This document shows, one piece after another, positions 10,265 through 20,140 of a stretch of 64,000 nt of DNA. How positions within the stretch are numbered: the first letter of the stretch is position 1; each line of letters opens with the position of its first letter. The notes under the pieces are model-generated. The model worked only from the letters and a program-made list of their open reading frames with translations. It did not search any database and was not told the DNA's origin. The stretch is from Shewanella subflava (GTDB lineage: Bacteria > Pseudomonadota > Gammaproteobacteria > Enterobacterales > Shewanellaceae): NCBI RefSeq assembly GCF_025971955.1, contig NZ_JAPDMX010000030.1:65752-129751 (forward strand), in the 5' to 3' direction. A program made the translations under genes and the position numbers.

Positions 10265-11384
10265 AATCAGAAAACTCGTCACTGTCTACCGCAGAGTCAA
10301 TTTGACCTACAAGGTATGAAGACACTTCAACTTCCTGCGGCGCCACTTGAACGGCATCACTTTCTAACCAGTTTTTCATCCAAGGTAATGGGTTGGATTG
10401 ATCTTCGTAAGGAAGCGGTAAACCGACGGCTTTCATACGTTGGTTAGTGATATATTCAACGTATTGACAAAGAATTTGCTCATTTAAACCAATCATTGAG
10501 CCGTCTTTAAATAAATATTTAGCCCAGTCTTTTTCTTGCTCAGCAGCCTTAAGGAATAGGTCGTAAGATTCTGAATAACATTCAATGGCAATTTCGGCCA
10601 TTTCTGGATCGTCTTTACCACCTTGCATTAAGCTAAGAATATGTTGAGTGCTATTTAAATGCAGTGCTTCATCACGGGCGATTAAGCGAATGATCTTGGC
10701 ATTACCTTCCATTAATCGACGTTCTGCGAAGGCAAATGAACATGCAAAGCTGACATAAAAACGAATCGCTTCTAATGCGTTAACCGACATCATGCACAGA
10801 TATAAGGTTTTCTTTAAAAGACGAAGATTAACAGTGACTTCTTTATCACCAATCAGGTGAGTGCCTTCACCATGCAAATTATGGATTTGAGTCAAAAAAA
10901 TCAAATCATCATAATACTTGGCAATATCTCCAGCACGCTTCAAAATTTGCTCATTTTCGACGATATCATCAAAAACAACCGAAGGGTTATTGACAATATT
11001 ACGAATAATATGCGTATAAGAGCGAGAATGAATCGTTTCTGAAAATGACCAAGTCTCAATCCAAGTTTCTAACTCAGGGATAGACACTAATGGTAAAAAT
11101 GCCACGTTAGGAGAGCGGCCTTGGATTGAATCAAGTAAAGTTTGATACTTCAAGTTAGACAAGAAGATGTGTTTTTCATGTTCAGGAAGACTGGCAAAGT
11201 CAATTTTGTCGCGGCTGACATCAACTTCTTCTGGGCGCCAGAAAAAAGACAATTGTTTTTCAATTAACTTTTCAAAAATCTCATATTTTTGTTGATCGTA
11301 GCGTGCCACGTTAACGTTTTGACCAAAGAACATGGGTTCTTGGGTAGCGTCATTAGGTGTTTGACAAAATGTTGAGTAAGCCAT
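10254..11384 (-). CDS. nrdB: ribonucleotide reductase class Ia, beta subunit
   Basis: A 376-aa radical-generating subunit. It houses the di-iron centre and tyrosyl radical that drive dNTP synthesis in NrdA. Ligand-bearing helices are visible: [11 protein letters not shown], the [18 protein letters not shown] segment, and [18 protein letters not shown] with its E and H ligands. The acidic C-terminal tail ending SDEFSDFDL is the type that docks on NrdA. It follows nrdA after a 77-bp gap containing a strong hairpin. Confidence 0.97.
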   Translation of the reverse strand: MAYSTFCQTPNDATQEPMFFGQNVNVARYDQQKYEIFEKLIEKQLSFFWRPEEVDVSRDKIDFASLPEHEKHIFLSNLKYQTLLDSIQGRSPNVAFLPLVSIPELETWIETWSFSETIHSRSYTHIIRNIVNNPSVVFDDIVENEQILKRAGDIAKYYDDLIFLTQIHNLHGEGTHLIGDKEVTVNLRLLKKTLYLCMMSVNALEAIRFYVSFACSFAFAERRLMEGNAKIIRLIARDEALHLNSTQHILSLMQGGKDDPEMAEIAIECYSESYDLFLKAAEQEKDWAKYLFKDGSMIGLNEQILCQYVEYITNQRMKAVGLPLPYEDQSNPLPWMKNWLESDAVQVAPQEVEVSSYLVGQIDSAVDSDEFSDFDL

Positions 11385-11401
11385 GTTTGTTTTCCTAAAA
11401 A

Positions 11402-11419
11402 GCGGGGAAGCTTCCCCGC
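11402..11419. other. perfect 18-bp palindrome between nrdA and nrdB
   Basis: GCGGGGAAGCTTCCCCGC forms a GC-rich stem in the nrdAB message without a following T-run. It is therefore more likely an RNA-processing or stability element, or a partial attenuator setting the nrdA:nrdB ratio, than a full terminator. This is inference from position and shape. Confidence 0.55.
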
Positions 11420-11461
11420 AATTAATTCCTTATTAAAATAACCAATCAATAAACCTCAGGT

Positions 11462-13750
11462 TTATATCTTGCACGCGCCGCCAGCGCAATCATCATCTTC
11501 TTTTTCGATGGCGGTAATGTCATCGTGTTGATCGGATGCACCATCACGGGTGTTATGATAGTAAAGTGTTTTAACACCGAGTTTGTAAGCGCTTAGCAAA
11601 TCCTTTAACAAGGTCTGCATGGGGACTTTACGGCTTGGAAACTTCGTTGGGTCATAATTGGTGTTAGCAGAAATTGCTTGGTCAATAAACTTCTGCATGA
11701 TACCAACAAGTTGTAAGTAACCTTCATTGTTTGGCATATTCCAAAGTAACTCATATTGATCTTTTAATAGATCAAAATCAGGTACAACTTGTTTTAACTG
11801 TCCATCTTTACTTGCTTTAACACTAATTAATCCACGTGGTGGTTCAATACCATTGGTTGCATTTGAGATCTGTGAAGAAGTCTCTGATGGCATCAATGCA
11901 GACAAGGTTGAGTTACGTAAACCATACTGCTGAATATCTTTTCGTAAACTTTCCCAGTCTAGATGTAAGGGTTCGTCACAAATTTTATCCAAATCGCGTT
12001 TGTAGGTGTCAATGGGCAAGATGCCTTTAGAATAAGTGGTTTCATTAAATAACGGACACGCACCTTGTTCTTGAGCCAACTTCATTGATGCTTTTAATAA
12101 GTAAAACTGGATAGCTTCAAATGTTTTGTGGGTCAGGTTGTTAGCCGAACCATCTGAATAACGTTTTCCATTTTTAGCCAAATAGTTTGCAAAGTTAATC
12201 ACACCGATCCCAAGGGTACGGCGGTTCATTGATCCTAACTTAGCCGAAATAATTGGGTAATCTTGATAATCTAATAAATTATCTAATGCACGCACGGCTA
12301 ACTCAGCCAGAGGCTCTAACTCTTCTAAATGTTTAATCGCACCAAGATTCAAAGCCGACAGGGTACAAAGGGCAATTTCACCATTAGGGTCATCAATATT
12401 CTTTAATGGCTTAGTCGGCAGCGCAATTTCTAAACATAAGTTAGATTGCTTGATTGGTGCGACTTTAGAATCAAAAGGACTGTGAGTATTACAATGATCC
12501 ACGTTTTGAATATAAATTCGGCCCGTAGACGCGCGCTCTTGCATCATCAATGAGAATAACTCAACGGCTTTAATTTGCTTTTTACGAATAGCAGGGTCTT
12601 GTTCGTACTGCAGGTACAAACGTTCGAATTCAGCTTGATCTTCGAAAAATGCATCATACAAGCCAGGAACGTCTGATGGACTGAATAAACTGATATTTTC
12701 TGCTTTAATCAAACGCTGGTACATTAATTTATTTAGCTGAACACCATAATCTAAATGGCGTACACGGTTATCTTCCACGCCACGGTTGTTTTTCAGAACC
12801 AGTAATGACTCAACTTCTAAATGCCATAACGGATAGAAAAGGGTGGCAGCACCACCGCGAACACCGCCTTGAGAACAAGACTTAACAGCAGTTTGGAAAT
12901 ATTTATAAAATGGTAAACAACCAGTGTGGAATGCTTCACCGCCGCGTATCGGGCTACCTAATGCTCGAATGCGACCAGCGTTGATACCAATTCCCGCTCG
13001 TTGACTCACATATTTAACAATAGAAGACGCGGTGGCATTGATAGAGTCTAAGCTGTCATCGCACTCGATTAAGACACAAGAACTAAACTGACGAGTAGGA
13101 GTACGTACACCTGCCATAATAGGAGTCGGTAAAGATATCTTGAAGCTAGAGGTCGCATCATAGAAATCTTTAACATACTTTAATCGGGTTTCTTTTGGAT
13201 ATTTAGAAAATAAACAAGCCGCAACAAGGATGTATAAAAACTGAGCGCTTTCATATACTTCATGTGTCACACGGTTTTGTACTAAATATTTACCTTCCAA
13301 TTGCTTTACCGCAGCATACGAGAAGTTCATATCTCGCCAATGGTCGATATAACTGTCAAGGATATCAAGTTCTTCACGACTGTAATCAGCCAGAATATGC
13401 ATGTCGTATTTACCCATTTCAACCAAACGGGTGACATGGTCGTAAAGCTTAGGCGGCTCAAATTGGCCGAAGGCTTTTTTACGTAAATGGAAAATGGCTA
13501 AGCGAGCTGCAACAAATTGATAATCAGGTGCTTCTGGTGAAATAAGATCTGCAGCGGCCTTGATAATCGTTTCATGAATAGCTTCTGTCGGAATACCGTC
13601 AAAGAATTGCAGGTGAGATCTGAGTTCAACTTCAGAAACTGAAACGTTTTTTAATCCCTTGGCTGCCCAAGTGATCACGCGATGAATTTTATCTAAATCG
13701 ATAGTTTCACGTTCGCCACAGCGTTTTGTGACAGTCATATTGCTATTCAT
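11462..13750 (-). CDS. nrdA: ribonucleotide reductase class Ia, alpha subunit
   Basis: A 762-aa catalytic subunit that reduces ribonucleoside diphosphates. An N-terminal ATP cone (residues about 5-95, TVTKRCGERETIDLDKIHRV) gives allosteric activity control. The active-site segment includes SSCVLIECDDS with its cysteine and NLCLEIALPT with the N-x-C-x-E radical-site residues. The tail EDDDCAGGACKI has the CxxxxC pair that exchanges disulfides with thioredoxin. Length and N terminus match E. coli NrdA, supporting ATG 13750. The upstream region holds NrdR and DnaA boxes. Confidence 0.97.
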   Translation of the reverse strand: MNSNMTVTKRCGERETIDLDKIHRVITWAAKGLKNVSVSEVELRSHLQFFDGIPTEAIHETIIKAAADLISPEAPDYQFVAARLAIFHLRKKAFGQFEPPKLYDHVTRLVEMGKYDMHILADYSREELDILDSYIDHWRDMNFSYAAVKQLEGKYLVQNRVTHEVYESAQFLYILVAACLFSKYPKETRLKYVKDFYDATSSFKISLPTPIMAGVRTPTRQFSSCVLIECDDSLDSINATASSIVKYVSQRAGIGINAGRIRALGSPIRGGEAFHTGCLPFYKYFQTAVKSCSQGGVRGGAATLFYPLWHLEVESLLVLKNNRGVEDNRVRHLDYGVQLNKLMYQRLIKAENISLFSPSDVPGLYDAFFEDQAEFERLYLQYEQDPAIRKKQIKAVELFSLMMQERASTGRIYIQNVDHCNTHSPFDSKVAPIKQSNLCLEIALPTKPLKNIDDPNGEIALCTLSALNLGAIKHLEELEPLAELAVRALDNLLDYQDYPIISAKLGSMNRRTLGIGVINFANYLAKNGKRYSDGSANNLTHKTFEAIQFYLLKASMKLAQEQGACPLFNETTYSKGILPIDTYKRDLDKICDEPLHLDWESLRKDIQQYGLRNSTLSALMPSETSSQISNATNGIEPPRGLISVKASKDGQLKQVVPDFDLLKDQYELLWNMPNNEGYLQLVGIMQKFIDQAISANTNYDPTKFPSRKVPMQTLLKDLLSAYKLGVKTLYYHNTRDGASDQHDDITAIEKEDDDCAGGACKI

Positions 13751-13965
13751 TGAAGAGAGGCCTTGATTATATCTGTTATTGTGATTGAGCGCTTATTACA
13801 ACAGGCGATCGTGTCTAACCACACGGTTACGTTCCCTTGTAAAAACAATCATCCTTAAGCATTAAAGACGACGGTTTGTGACATTACAGTAAGATAAGTC
13901 ACCCGTTCAGCTTAAAATAATGCGTCATTCTTGTTGACGCACTAGTGTCTGAGATTGTATTTGAC

Positions 13966-14012
13966 ACACAAGATATGGTGTTATTTAAAATCTAAGATAC
14001 AAGATAGTGAGG
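13966..14012. promoter_or_regulatory. tandem NrdR boxes
   Basis: ACACAAGATATGGTGT (13966-13981) fits the NrdR consensus acaCwAtATaTwGtgt at 14 of 16 positions. A weaker second copy, ATACAAGATAGTGAGG, is at 13997-14012. Their starts are 31 bp apart, three helical turns, which is the spacing expected for NrdR, the ATP-cone repressor of ribonucleotide reductase genes. NrdR repression of nrdAB when dATP is high is the inferred role. Confidence 0.8.
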
Positions 14013-14050
14013 TTGGAGGGATTTTGCAAGCCACAATTTTAAGAACATCT

Positions 14051-14059
14051 TGTGGATAA
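14051..14059. promoter_or_regulatory. DnaA box upstream of nrdA
   Basis: TGTGGATAA is a perfect DnaA box (TTATCCACA on the minus strand), about 300 bp upstream of the nrdA start. DnaA control of nrdAB is established in E. coli. Here it is inferred from the site. Confidence 0.6.
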
Positions 14060-14323
14060 GTTGAGGATAAAGATATGGGTTAGTAAAAGCTAACCCTACA
14101 CCCCAATTTTCTATAGCATTTCTCTCTGCTGTTGATTAATTGTTCTAAAAATGAAAATAGTTTGATCGCTAAAATTATCGTCGATCGCATCGCTTAAGGT
14201 ATTTTTTTATTGATCTTTAAATCAATGTTTGGTTCTTTTTAATTACCGAGCTCAAACAGGGAACTTTAGCCTGATTAACGTCATCAAATTTAAAGTTAAC
14301 TGCCGCTTAAATCACATTGAAAA

Positions 14324-15004
14324 TTAGACAAAGAAGTCATATAGACATTGAGTTGATTTGAAATGTAATTGTGCCGGCCAATCTTCAGGAGTGTCATCAG
14401 AGGATAAGTAACCCCAGTAGGCAACACCACCAATCATATTGGCATTTTTCGCCGCGACAAGATCCCTTTCGGCATCACCTAGATACAGAATGTTTTGTAC
14501 AGGTATACCTATCTGTTGCGCGGCAAGCAACATAGGGGCAGGGTGTGGTTTTGAATGAATTGTGCTATCACCACTTATAAGCGACTTTACCAGTGGGACT
14601 AAACCCAATTTGCGTACTAAAGGACGCGCAAAACATGCATGCTTATTCGTCACTATCCCATAGGGGATGCTCCGATGATCAAGCAAGGTAAGAAGGGCAT
14701 CGAGTTTGCTGAATAAACAACTTTTATCACCATTAATCACTTTATAGTGACGGAGTAATGCCTGTTGTAATTGATGGTGGAGTGCTTCATCAGCATCTGG
14801 AAGGGCAGCTTTAACTAAGGCTAGGCTACCATGGGTAACAGCATGCTTAACCTTATCAATCTCGCATGCAACCAAGCCTGCATCGATTAAAGAAAGATTT
14901 AGCGCGTAGATTAAATCGGGTGCGGTATCGGCAAGCGTACCATCTAAATCGAATAGCACGCCTTTAATATTATATTTATCAAATTCACGGTTGGATAATG
15001 CCAC
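14324..15004 (-). CDS. HAD phosphatase, MupP/Gph family
   Basis: A 226-aa HAD hydrolase. The nucleophile motif is FDLDGTLADT, motif II is VTNK, the lysine lies in SKPHPAP, and motif IV is LGDAERD. The gene directly follows ubiG (three bases between them), the arrangement seen in Pseudomonas, where this gene is mupP. MupP is an N-acetylmuramic acid-6-phosphate phosphatase of cell-wall recycling. The C-terminal GYLSSDDTPEDWPAQ is also MupP-like. Phosphoglycolate phosphatase (Gph) is the alternative; sequence alone does not decide. Confidence 0.8.
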   Translation of the reverse strand: MALSNREFDKYNIKGVLFDLDGTLADTAPDLIYALNLSLIDAGLVACEIDKVKHAVTHGSLALVKAALPDADEALHHQLQQALLRHYKVINGDKSCLFSKLDALLTLLDHRSIPYGIVTNKHACFARPLVRKLGLVPLVKSLISGDSTIHSKPHPAPMLLAAQQIGIPVQNILYLGDAERDLVAAKNANMIGGVAYWGYLSSDDTPEDWPAQLHFKSTQCLYDFFV

Positions 15005-15007
15005 TGG

Positions 15008-15730
15008 TTAGTCAACCTTTTGTGTGGCGATCATATAATTTACATCCACATTTTTACTGTATTTAAATACGCCAGATATTGGGTTGTATTTGATGCCAAG
15101 TGCATCTTTACACAGTAGGTCGGTTTTATCGACAAGGCTAATTAATTCTGAGGGACGGATAAAGTTATTGTGATCATGGGTGCCAACTGGCAGCATTTTT
15201 AACAGGTATTCAGCGCCAACGATGGTTTGTAAATAAGACATCCAATTACGATTGATGGTTGAGAAAAACACATAACCATTAGGTTTAACCATATCACAAC
15301 AAGCCTGGATAACCGATAATGGATCAGGAACGTGCTCAAGCATTTCCATACAAGTCACAACATCGTAATACTCTTTGTGATTGTCTCTATGCTGCTCTGC
15401 GGTACTTTTTATATAGTTCACCGATACACCACTTTCTAGTGCATGGAGTCTGGCGATCTCTAAAGGCTCATCCCCCATGTCTAACCCGTCTACATTGGCA
15501 CCAATTTTAGCCATGCTTTCAGATAAAATCCCTCCACCACAGCCGACATCAAGTACTTTCTTAGCAAAAATACCTTTCGAGGTTTGATCAATATAGTTCA
15601 GTCGTAATGGATTTAATTGGTGTAATGGTTTGAATTCACCATCGGGATCCCACCATGTTTGCGCCATCGCTTCAAATTTAGCAATCTCTTGTGGATCGAC
15701 GTTCACATTAGAAGAGGTTTCAGTAGACAT
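15008..15730 (-). CDS. ubiG: ubiquinone biosynthesis O-methyltransferase
   Basis: A 240-aa SAM-dependent methyltransferase that performs both O-methylations of ubiquinone synthesis. The SAM-binding motif I is [13 protein letters not shown], followed by [12 protein letters not shown] and later [32 protein letters not shown] at the N terminus is diagnostic of UbiG. It is divergent from gyrA, an arrangement common in gammaproteobacteria, and cotranscribed with the phosphatase gene. Confidence 0.96.
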   Translation of the reverse strand: MSTETSSNVNVDPQEIAKFEAMAQTWWDPDGEFKPLHQLNPLRLNYIDQTSKGIFAKKVLDVGCGGGILSESMAKIGANVDGLDMGDEPLEIARLHALESGVSVNYIKSTAEQHRDNHKEYYDVVTCMEMLEHVPDPLSVIQACCDMVKPNGYVFFSTINRNWMSYLQTIVGAEYLLKMLPVGTHDHNNFIRPSELISLVDKTDLLCKDALGIKYNPISGVFKYSKNVDVNYMIATQKVD

Positions 15731-16110
15731 GCTGTACCTAAATTTATCAATTATTGATTATGCCACCATTATATCGTCTGAATCGGTTTTTAATAGCGCT
15801 AAAATATCCTGCAGCATGTGATATGGGTCGATAATAATGATGAAACGCATATTATTTGAACAACTCAGGGTGTTAATAGCCACAATTGGTTAATTTAGAT
15901 TGATTTTTGAGTTAAGTTTATTGAATACAAATTTTGCTAACTCGTTGTCACATTTATTAATTCGTATTTTTTTTATCCCTAAAATTAAATTGGTTTCGGT
16001 TTGCTCTAGCGACAATAGATATCTGTGTTAGAATGCCAAATCACGTTTTAAAGCTCGACGATAATATGGAATAAAAGTCGTCAGCTCAATTTCAGGGGAA
16101 CGCGCAGTTT
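15731..16110. promoter_or_regulatory. ubiG-gyrA divergent promoter region
   Basis: 380 bp with no gene, expected to carry both promoters. An extended -10 element TGTTAGAAT (16026-16034) is a plausible gyrA promoter about 75 bp before the ATG. I do not see a matching -35 at ideal spacing. GGGGAA precedes the gyrA ATG. Confidence 0.45.
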
Positions 16111-18819
16111 ATGACTGATCTGGCTTCATCTATTTCGCCAATTAATATTGAAGACGAATTAAAAAATTCGTATCTAGATTACGCTATGAGCGTAATTGTG
16201 GGTCGTGCATTGCCTGACGTGCGAGACGGCTTAAAGCCGGTACACCGCCGCGTATTATTTGCGATGAGCGAACTTAAAAACGACTGGAACAAACCTTATA
16301 AAAAATCCGCTCGTGTTGTTGGTGACGTTATCGGTAAATATCACCCGCATGGTGATACTGCTGTTTATGACACTATTGTTCGTATGGCGCAGCCATTCTC
16401 GTTACGCTACACCTTAGTAGACGGCCAAGGTAACTTTGGCTCGGTTGATGGTGACTCAGCAGCGGCAATGCGTTATACCGAAATTCGTATGGAAAAGTTA
16501 GCCCACTCTTTGTTGGCGGACTTAGAAAAAGAAACCGTTGATTTTGTACCTAACTACGATGGTACAGAATTCATTCCAGCGGTATTACCAACGCGAGTAC
16601 CGAACTTATTAATTAACGGCTCTTCTGGTATTGCTGTCGGTATGGCCACCAATATTCCACCGCACAACTTAAGTGAAGTGGTAAAAGGCTGTTTAGCATT
16701 AATTGATGAGCCTAGCTTATCGATTGAACAGTTAATGGAATACATTCCAGGGCCAGATTTCCCAACCGCAGCATCAATCAACGGACGTAAGGGCATTATT
16801 GATGCCTATAACACTGGCCGTGGTCGTGCAATTATGCGTTCTAAAGCCGAAGTTGAAACCGATGAAAACGGCCGTGAACGTATTATTGTTCACGAGATCC
16901 CTTATCAGGTTAACAAAGCACGCTTAATTGAAAAAATTGCTGAGCTTGTTAAAGATAAAAAAATCGAAGGTATCAGTGGTTTACGCGACGAGTCTGACAA
17001 AGACGGTATGCGTATTGTTATTGAAATAAAACGCGGTGAAGTAGGCGAGGTTGTGCTTAATAACCTGTATGCTCAAACTCAAATGCAATGTTCTTTTGGT
17101 ATTAACATGGTTGCCCTAACCAATGGTCAACCTAAGTTATTTAATCTAAAAGAAATGCTAGAGTGTTTTATACTTCATCGTCGTGAAGTGGTTACTCGCC
17201 GTACTGTATTTGAGTTACGCAAAGCGCGCGATAGAGCCCACATCCTTGAAGCCTTAGCCATTGCATTAGCTAACATTGACCCTATTATCGCGTTAATTAA
17301 AGCTTCTCCAACACCTGCTGAAGCCAAAGCCAAATTAATATCGCAAGGTTGGCAGTTAGGCCACGTTCAAGGAATGTTAGAAAAAGCCGGCGATGATGCA
17401 GCTCGTCCTGAATGGTTAGAGCCTGAATACGGTATCCGTGACGGTCAGTACTATTTAACGGAACAGCAAGCGCAAGCCATTCTTGAATTACGTTTACACC
17501 GTTTAACTGGTTTAGAGCATGAAAAGATTCTAAGTGAATACGAAGAACTCTTAGTGCTTATTGCTGGATTACTCCTTATTTTGCGTAGCCCTGAGCGTTT
17601 GATGGAAGTCATCAAAGAAGAATTACAAGAAATTCTTGAGCAATATGGTGATGAGCGTAGAACCATTATTAACGCTAATGAAATTGATATGAGTCTTGAA
17701 GATTTAATCAATGAAGAAGACGTTGTGGTAACGCTATCTCACTTAGGTTATGCCAAATATCAACCATTAACTGATTATCAAGCGCAACGTCGTGGTGGTA
17801 AAGGTAAAGCGGCGACCAAAGTTAAAGATGAAGATTTCGTTGAAAAACTATTAGTGGCCAATACCCATGATACGATCCTTTGTTTCTCTGACTTTGGTAA
17901 AATGTACTGGTTAAAAGTGTATCAATTACCACTTGCAAGTCGCGCTTCTCGTGGTCGTCCAATTGTTAACTTATTGCCATTATCTGATGGCGAGCGCATT
18001 ACCGCGATTCTTCCTGTTCGTGAATATGCCGATGATAAATTTATTATCATGGCAACCGCGCACGGTACCGTGAAGAAAACCGCCTTGACCGCCTACAGTA
18101 ACCCACGTGCAAACGGAATTATTGCTGTTAATCTAAAAGAGGGCGATCAGCTGATTGGTGTTGATATCACGGAAGGCAGTGACGACATCATGTTGTTCTC
18201 TAACGAAGGCAAAGTGGTACGCTTTAACGAGAAAGCCCGCGATTCAGAAACCGGTGCGGTGAAAATTGATCCTGAAACTGGCGAAGAAATCATTGCGCTA
18301 CGTCCAATGGGCCGAACAGCAACGGGTGTTCGTGGTATCAAGTTAGAAGATGGCCAACGCGTTGTATCCTTGATTGTTCCTAAGGGTGATGGCGCTATTT
18401 TAACGGTAACTGAAAACGGTTACGGTAAACGAACTGAACTTGAAGAGTACCCGGCTAAGAGTCGTGGCACAAAAGGTGTGGTTTCAATCAAAGTAAGCGA
18501 ACGAAATGGTGCCGTTGTTGGTGCTGTTCAGGTTGGTAGCAATGATGAAATCATGTTGATCAGTGACAAGGGAACATTAGTCCGTACTCCGGCTGAAGGT
18601 GTTTCAGTGATAGGTCGAAACACCCAAGGTGTCACGATTATTCGTACTGCTGATGACGAAAAAGTGGTGGGTTTACAACGTATCGAAGAAATTCAATCTG
18701 ATGAAGAGTTGGATGACGAAGGTAACCCAATTATCGTTGACGCAAATGACAACGAAGATGTGGCTGCTGATCCGGTTGAAAACGAAGCCGTAAACGATGA
18801 GTCAGACGAACAGGAATAA
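16111..18819 (+). CDS. gyrA: DNA gyrase subunit A
   Basis: A 902-aa breakage-reunion subunit that, with GyrB, introduces negative supercoils. The N-terminal domain aligns residue for residue with E. coli GyrA: catalytic Tyr122 lies in [11 protein letters not shown]. The quinolone-resistance region reads [16 protein letters not shown], with Thr where E. coli has Ser83 and Asp at 87. The C-terminal beta-pinwheel contains the GyrA box-like QRRGGKG near residue 560. The tail is very acidic ([16 protein letters not shown] and onward). The gene is followed by an intrinsic terminator. Confidence 0.98.
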   Translation: MTDLASSISPINIEDELKNSYLDYAMSVIVGRALPDVRDGLKPVHRRVLFAMSELKNDWNKPYKKSARVVGDVIGKYHPHGDTAVYDTIVRMAQPFSLRYTLVDGQGNFGSVDGDSAAAMRYTEIRMEKLAHSLLADLEKETVDFVPNYDGTEFIPAVLPTRVPNLLINGSSGIAVGMATNIPPHNLSEVVKGCLALIDEPSLSIEQLMEYIPGPDFPTAASINGRKGIIDAYNTGRGRAIMRSKAEVETDENGRERIIVHEIPYQVNKARLIEKIAELVKDKKIEGISGLRDESDKDGMRIVIEIKRGEVGEVVLNNLYAQTQMQCSFGINMVALTNGQPKLFNLKEMLECFILHRREVVTRRTVFELRKARDRAHILEALAIALANIDPIIALIKASPTPAEAKAKLISQGWQLGHVQGMLEKAGDDAARPEWLEPEYGIRDGQYYLTEQQAQAILELRLHRLTGLEHEKILSEYEELLVLIAGLLLILRSPERLMEVIKEELQEILEQYGDERRTIINANEIDMSLEDLINEEDVVVTLSHLGYAKYQPLTDYQAQRRGGKGKAATKVKDEDFVEKLLVANTHDTILCFSDFGKMYWLKVYQLPLASRASRGRPIVNLLPLSDGERITAILPVREYADDKFIIMATAHGTVKKTALTAYSNPRANGIIAVNLKEGDQLIGVDITEGSDDIMLFSNEGKVVRFNEKARDSETGAVKIDPETGEEIIALRPMGRTATGVRGIKLEDGQRVVSLIVPKGDGAILTVTENGYGKRTELEEYPAKSRGTKGVVSIKVSERNGAVVGAVQVGSNDEIMLISDKGTLVRTPAEGVSVIGRNTQGVTIIRTADDEKVVGLQRIEEIQSDEELDDEGNPIIVDANDNEDVAADPVENEAVNDESDEQE

Positions 18820-18840
18820 TCGAGTTCTGTGATTCAATTC

Positions 18841-18869
18841 AAACGAGCGCCTTTCGCGCTCGTTTTGTT
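18841..18869 (+). terminator. gyrA terminator
   Basis: ACGAGCGC-CTTTC-GCGCTCGT followed by TTTGTTTT forms a strong GC stem with a T-rich tail, 20 bp after the gyrA stop. Confidence 0.85.
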
Positions 18870-18900
18870 TTACGGAATAATATTCATTGAAAATGCTTAA

Positions 18901-18934
18901 TTAAGCACTATTCATTCGCGAATAAAGTGCTTAA
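18901..18934. repeat. inverted repeat upstream of serC
   Basis: TTAAGCACT (18901-18909) and AGTGCTTAA (18926-18934) are exact inverted copies around a 16-base centre that is itself partly symmetric (TTCGCGAA). A further GCTTAATTAAGC palindrome overlaps its left edge. It is about 60 bp before serC, so it could be an operator or a second gyrA-downstream hairpin. There is no T-run. Confidence 0.55.
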
Positions 18935-18992
18935 TATTACTAGTCTAAAATCATCTAATTGATATCAATAATATTGAGTGAAGGAGTTGTCT

Positions 18993-20087
18993 GTGAACGC
19001 AATTTATAATTTCTGTGCCGGTCCTGCGATGTTACCCCAACCGGTAATGCAAAAAGCACAACAGGAATTAATTGATTGGAATGGGCTAGGGGTCTCCGTC
19101 ATGGAGATAAGTCATCGTAGTAAAGAGTTTATTGCCTTAACACAGCAAGCAGAAAAGACACTTCGCGAGCTCATGCATATTCCACAAAATTATCATGTAT
19201 TATTTATGCATGGTGGTGGCAGGGGACAATTTACCAATGTTGTCACTAATTTTCTCGGTGATAATGGCCGTGCTTTGTATTTGACCTCTGGACAATGGTC
19301 AAGTTCTGCAGTGAAAGAAGCTAAGCGTATTGCAGGCGAAGCGCAAATAGATGAAATCAATATTGTCGAAACCATTGATGGCTTACACCAAGTTTGTTTG
19401 CCTGATCTCAACCAAATCAACAAAGATTATCGATATGTGCACTACTGTGCTAATGAAACGGTTGACGGCATTGAAATATTTGAGTCGCTCAACAGCCCTT
19501 GGCCAGTTGTAGCTGACTTATCATCAACTATTATGTCCCATGAAATTGATGTCAGTAAATTTGCACTTATTTATGCCGGAGCCCAAAAAAATATTGGTCC
19601 TTCAGGTTTGTCGATTGTGATTGTACGTGATGACATGTTGTCTTTACCGAGTTTAGTGCAATCATCTGTTATGGATTACAACATCACTAAAGATAACGAT
19701 TCGATGTTTAACACTCCACCAACCTTTGCATGGTATTTAGCTGCCGAAGTATTTGAATGGCTGAAAAGCGTTGGTGGCGTGAGTGCCATGGAAAAAATCA
19801 ATCAACAAAAAGCACAATTACTTTATGATTGTATTGATCAACTCCCATTTTATAAAAATGGTGTCGCCCTTGAAAATCGCTCTAGAATGAATGTGACATT
19901 CCAGCTGGCTGATAGCGCATTAGATAGCGAGTTTTTAGCGGATGCTGAAAAGGCAGGATTAGTGGCCTTAAAAGGTCATCGAATTGTAGGTGGCATGCGT
20001 GCGAGCATTTACAATGCTATGCCAATTGAAGGGGTACAAAAATTGGTTATGTTTATGCAAGATTTTGCTAAGAAACACAGTAAGTAA
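18993..20087 (+). CDS. serC: phosphoserine aminotransferase
   Basis: A PLP enzyme making 3-phosphoserine for serine synthesis, and also acting in pyridoxal phosphate synthesis. Starting at GTG 18993, which sits six bases after AAGGAG, gives 364 aa and the expected N terminus ([14 protein letters not shown]). The catalytic lysine is in [12 protein letters not shown]. The substrate-phosphate loop HGGGRGQF is present, and [11 protein letters not shown] is the C-terminal signature. An upstream GTG at 18978 exists but lacks a ribosome site. Confidence 0.96.
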   Translation: MNAIYNFCAGPAMLPQPVMQKAQQELIDWNGLGVSVMEISHRSKEFIALTQQAEKTLRELMHIPQNYHVLFMHGGGRGQFTNVVTNFLGDNGRALYLTSGQWSSSAVKEAKRIAGEAQIDEINIVETIDGLHQVCLPDLNQINKDYRYVHYCANETVDGIEIFESLNSPWPVVADLSSTIMSHEIDVSKFALIYAGAQKNIGPSGLSIVIVRDDMLSLPSLVQSSVMDYNITKDNDSMFNTPPTFAWYLAAEVFEWLKSVGGVSAMEKINQQKAQLLYDCIDQLPFYKNGVALENRSRMNVTFQLADSALDSEFLADAEKAGLVALKGHRIVGGMRASIYNAMPIEGVQKLVMFMQDFAKKHSK

Positions 20088-20107
20088 ACTGAGTTGATAG
20101 CAAAACG

Positions 20108-20134
20108 AAAGGGCTGAAAAATCAGCCCTTTTTT
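20108..20134. terminator. bidirectional terminator, serC/aminotransferase
   Basis: AAAGGGCTGA-AAA-TCAGCCCTTT with an A-run before and a T-run after, lying between two convergent genes. Confidence 0.9.
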
Positions 20135-20140
20135 AAATCA

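Larger units (their letters stand above)
13751..14323. promoter_or_regulatory. nrdA regulatory region
   Basis: A 573-bp gap with no gene. It holds the control sites of nrdA listed separately: two NrdR boxes at 13966-14012 and a DnaA box at 14051-14059. The remainder is AT-rich with nothing I can name. The region also lies downstream of the phosphatase gene, which reads in the same direction. Confidence 0.7.
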
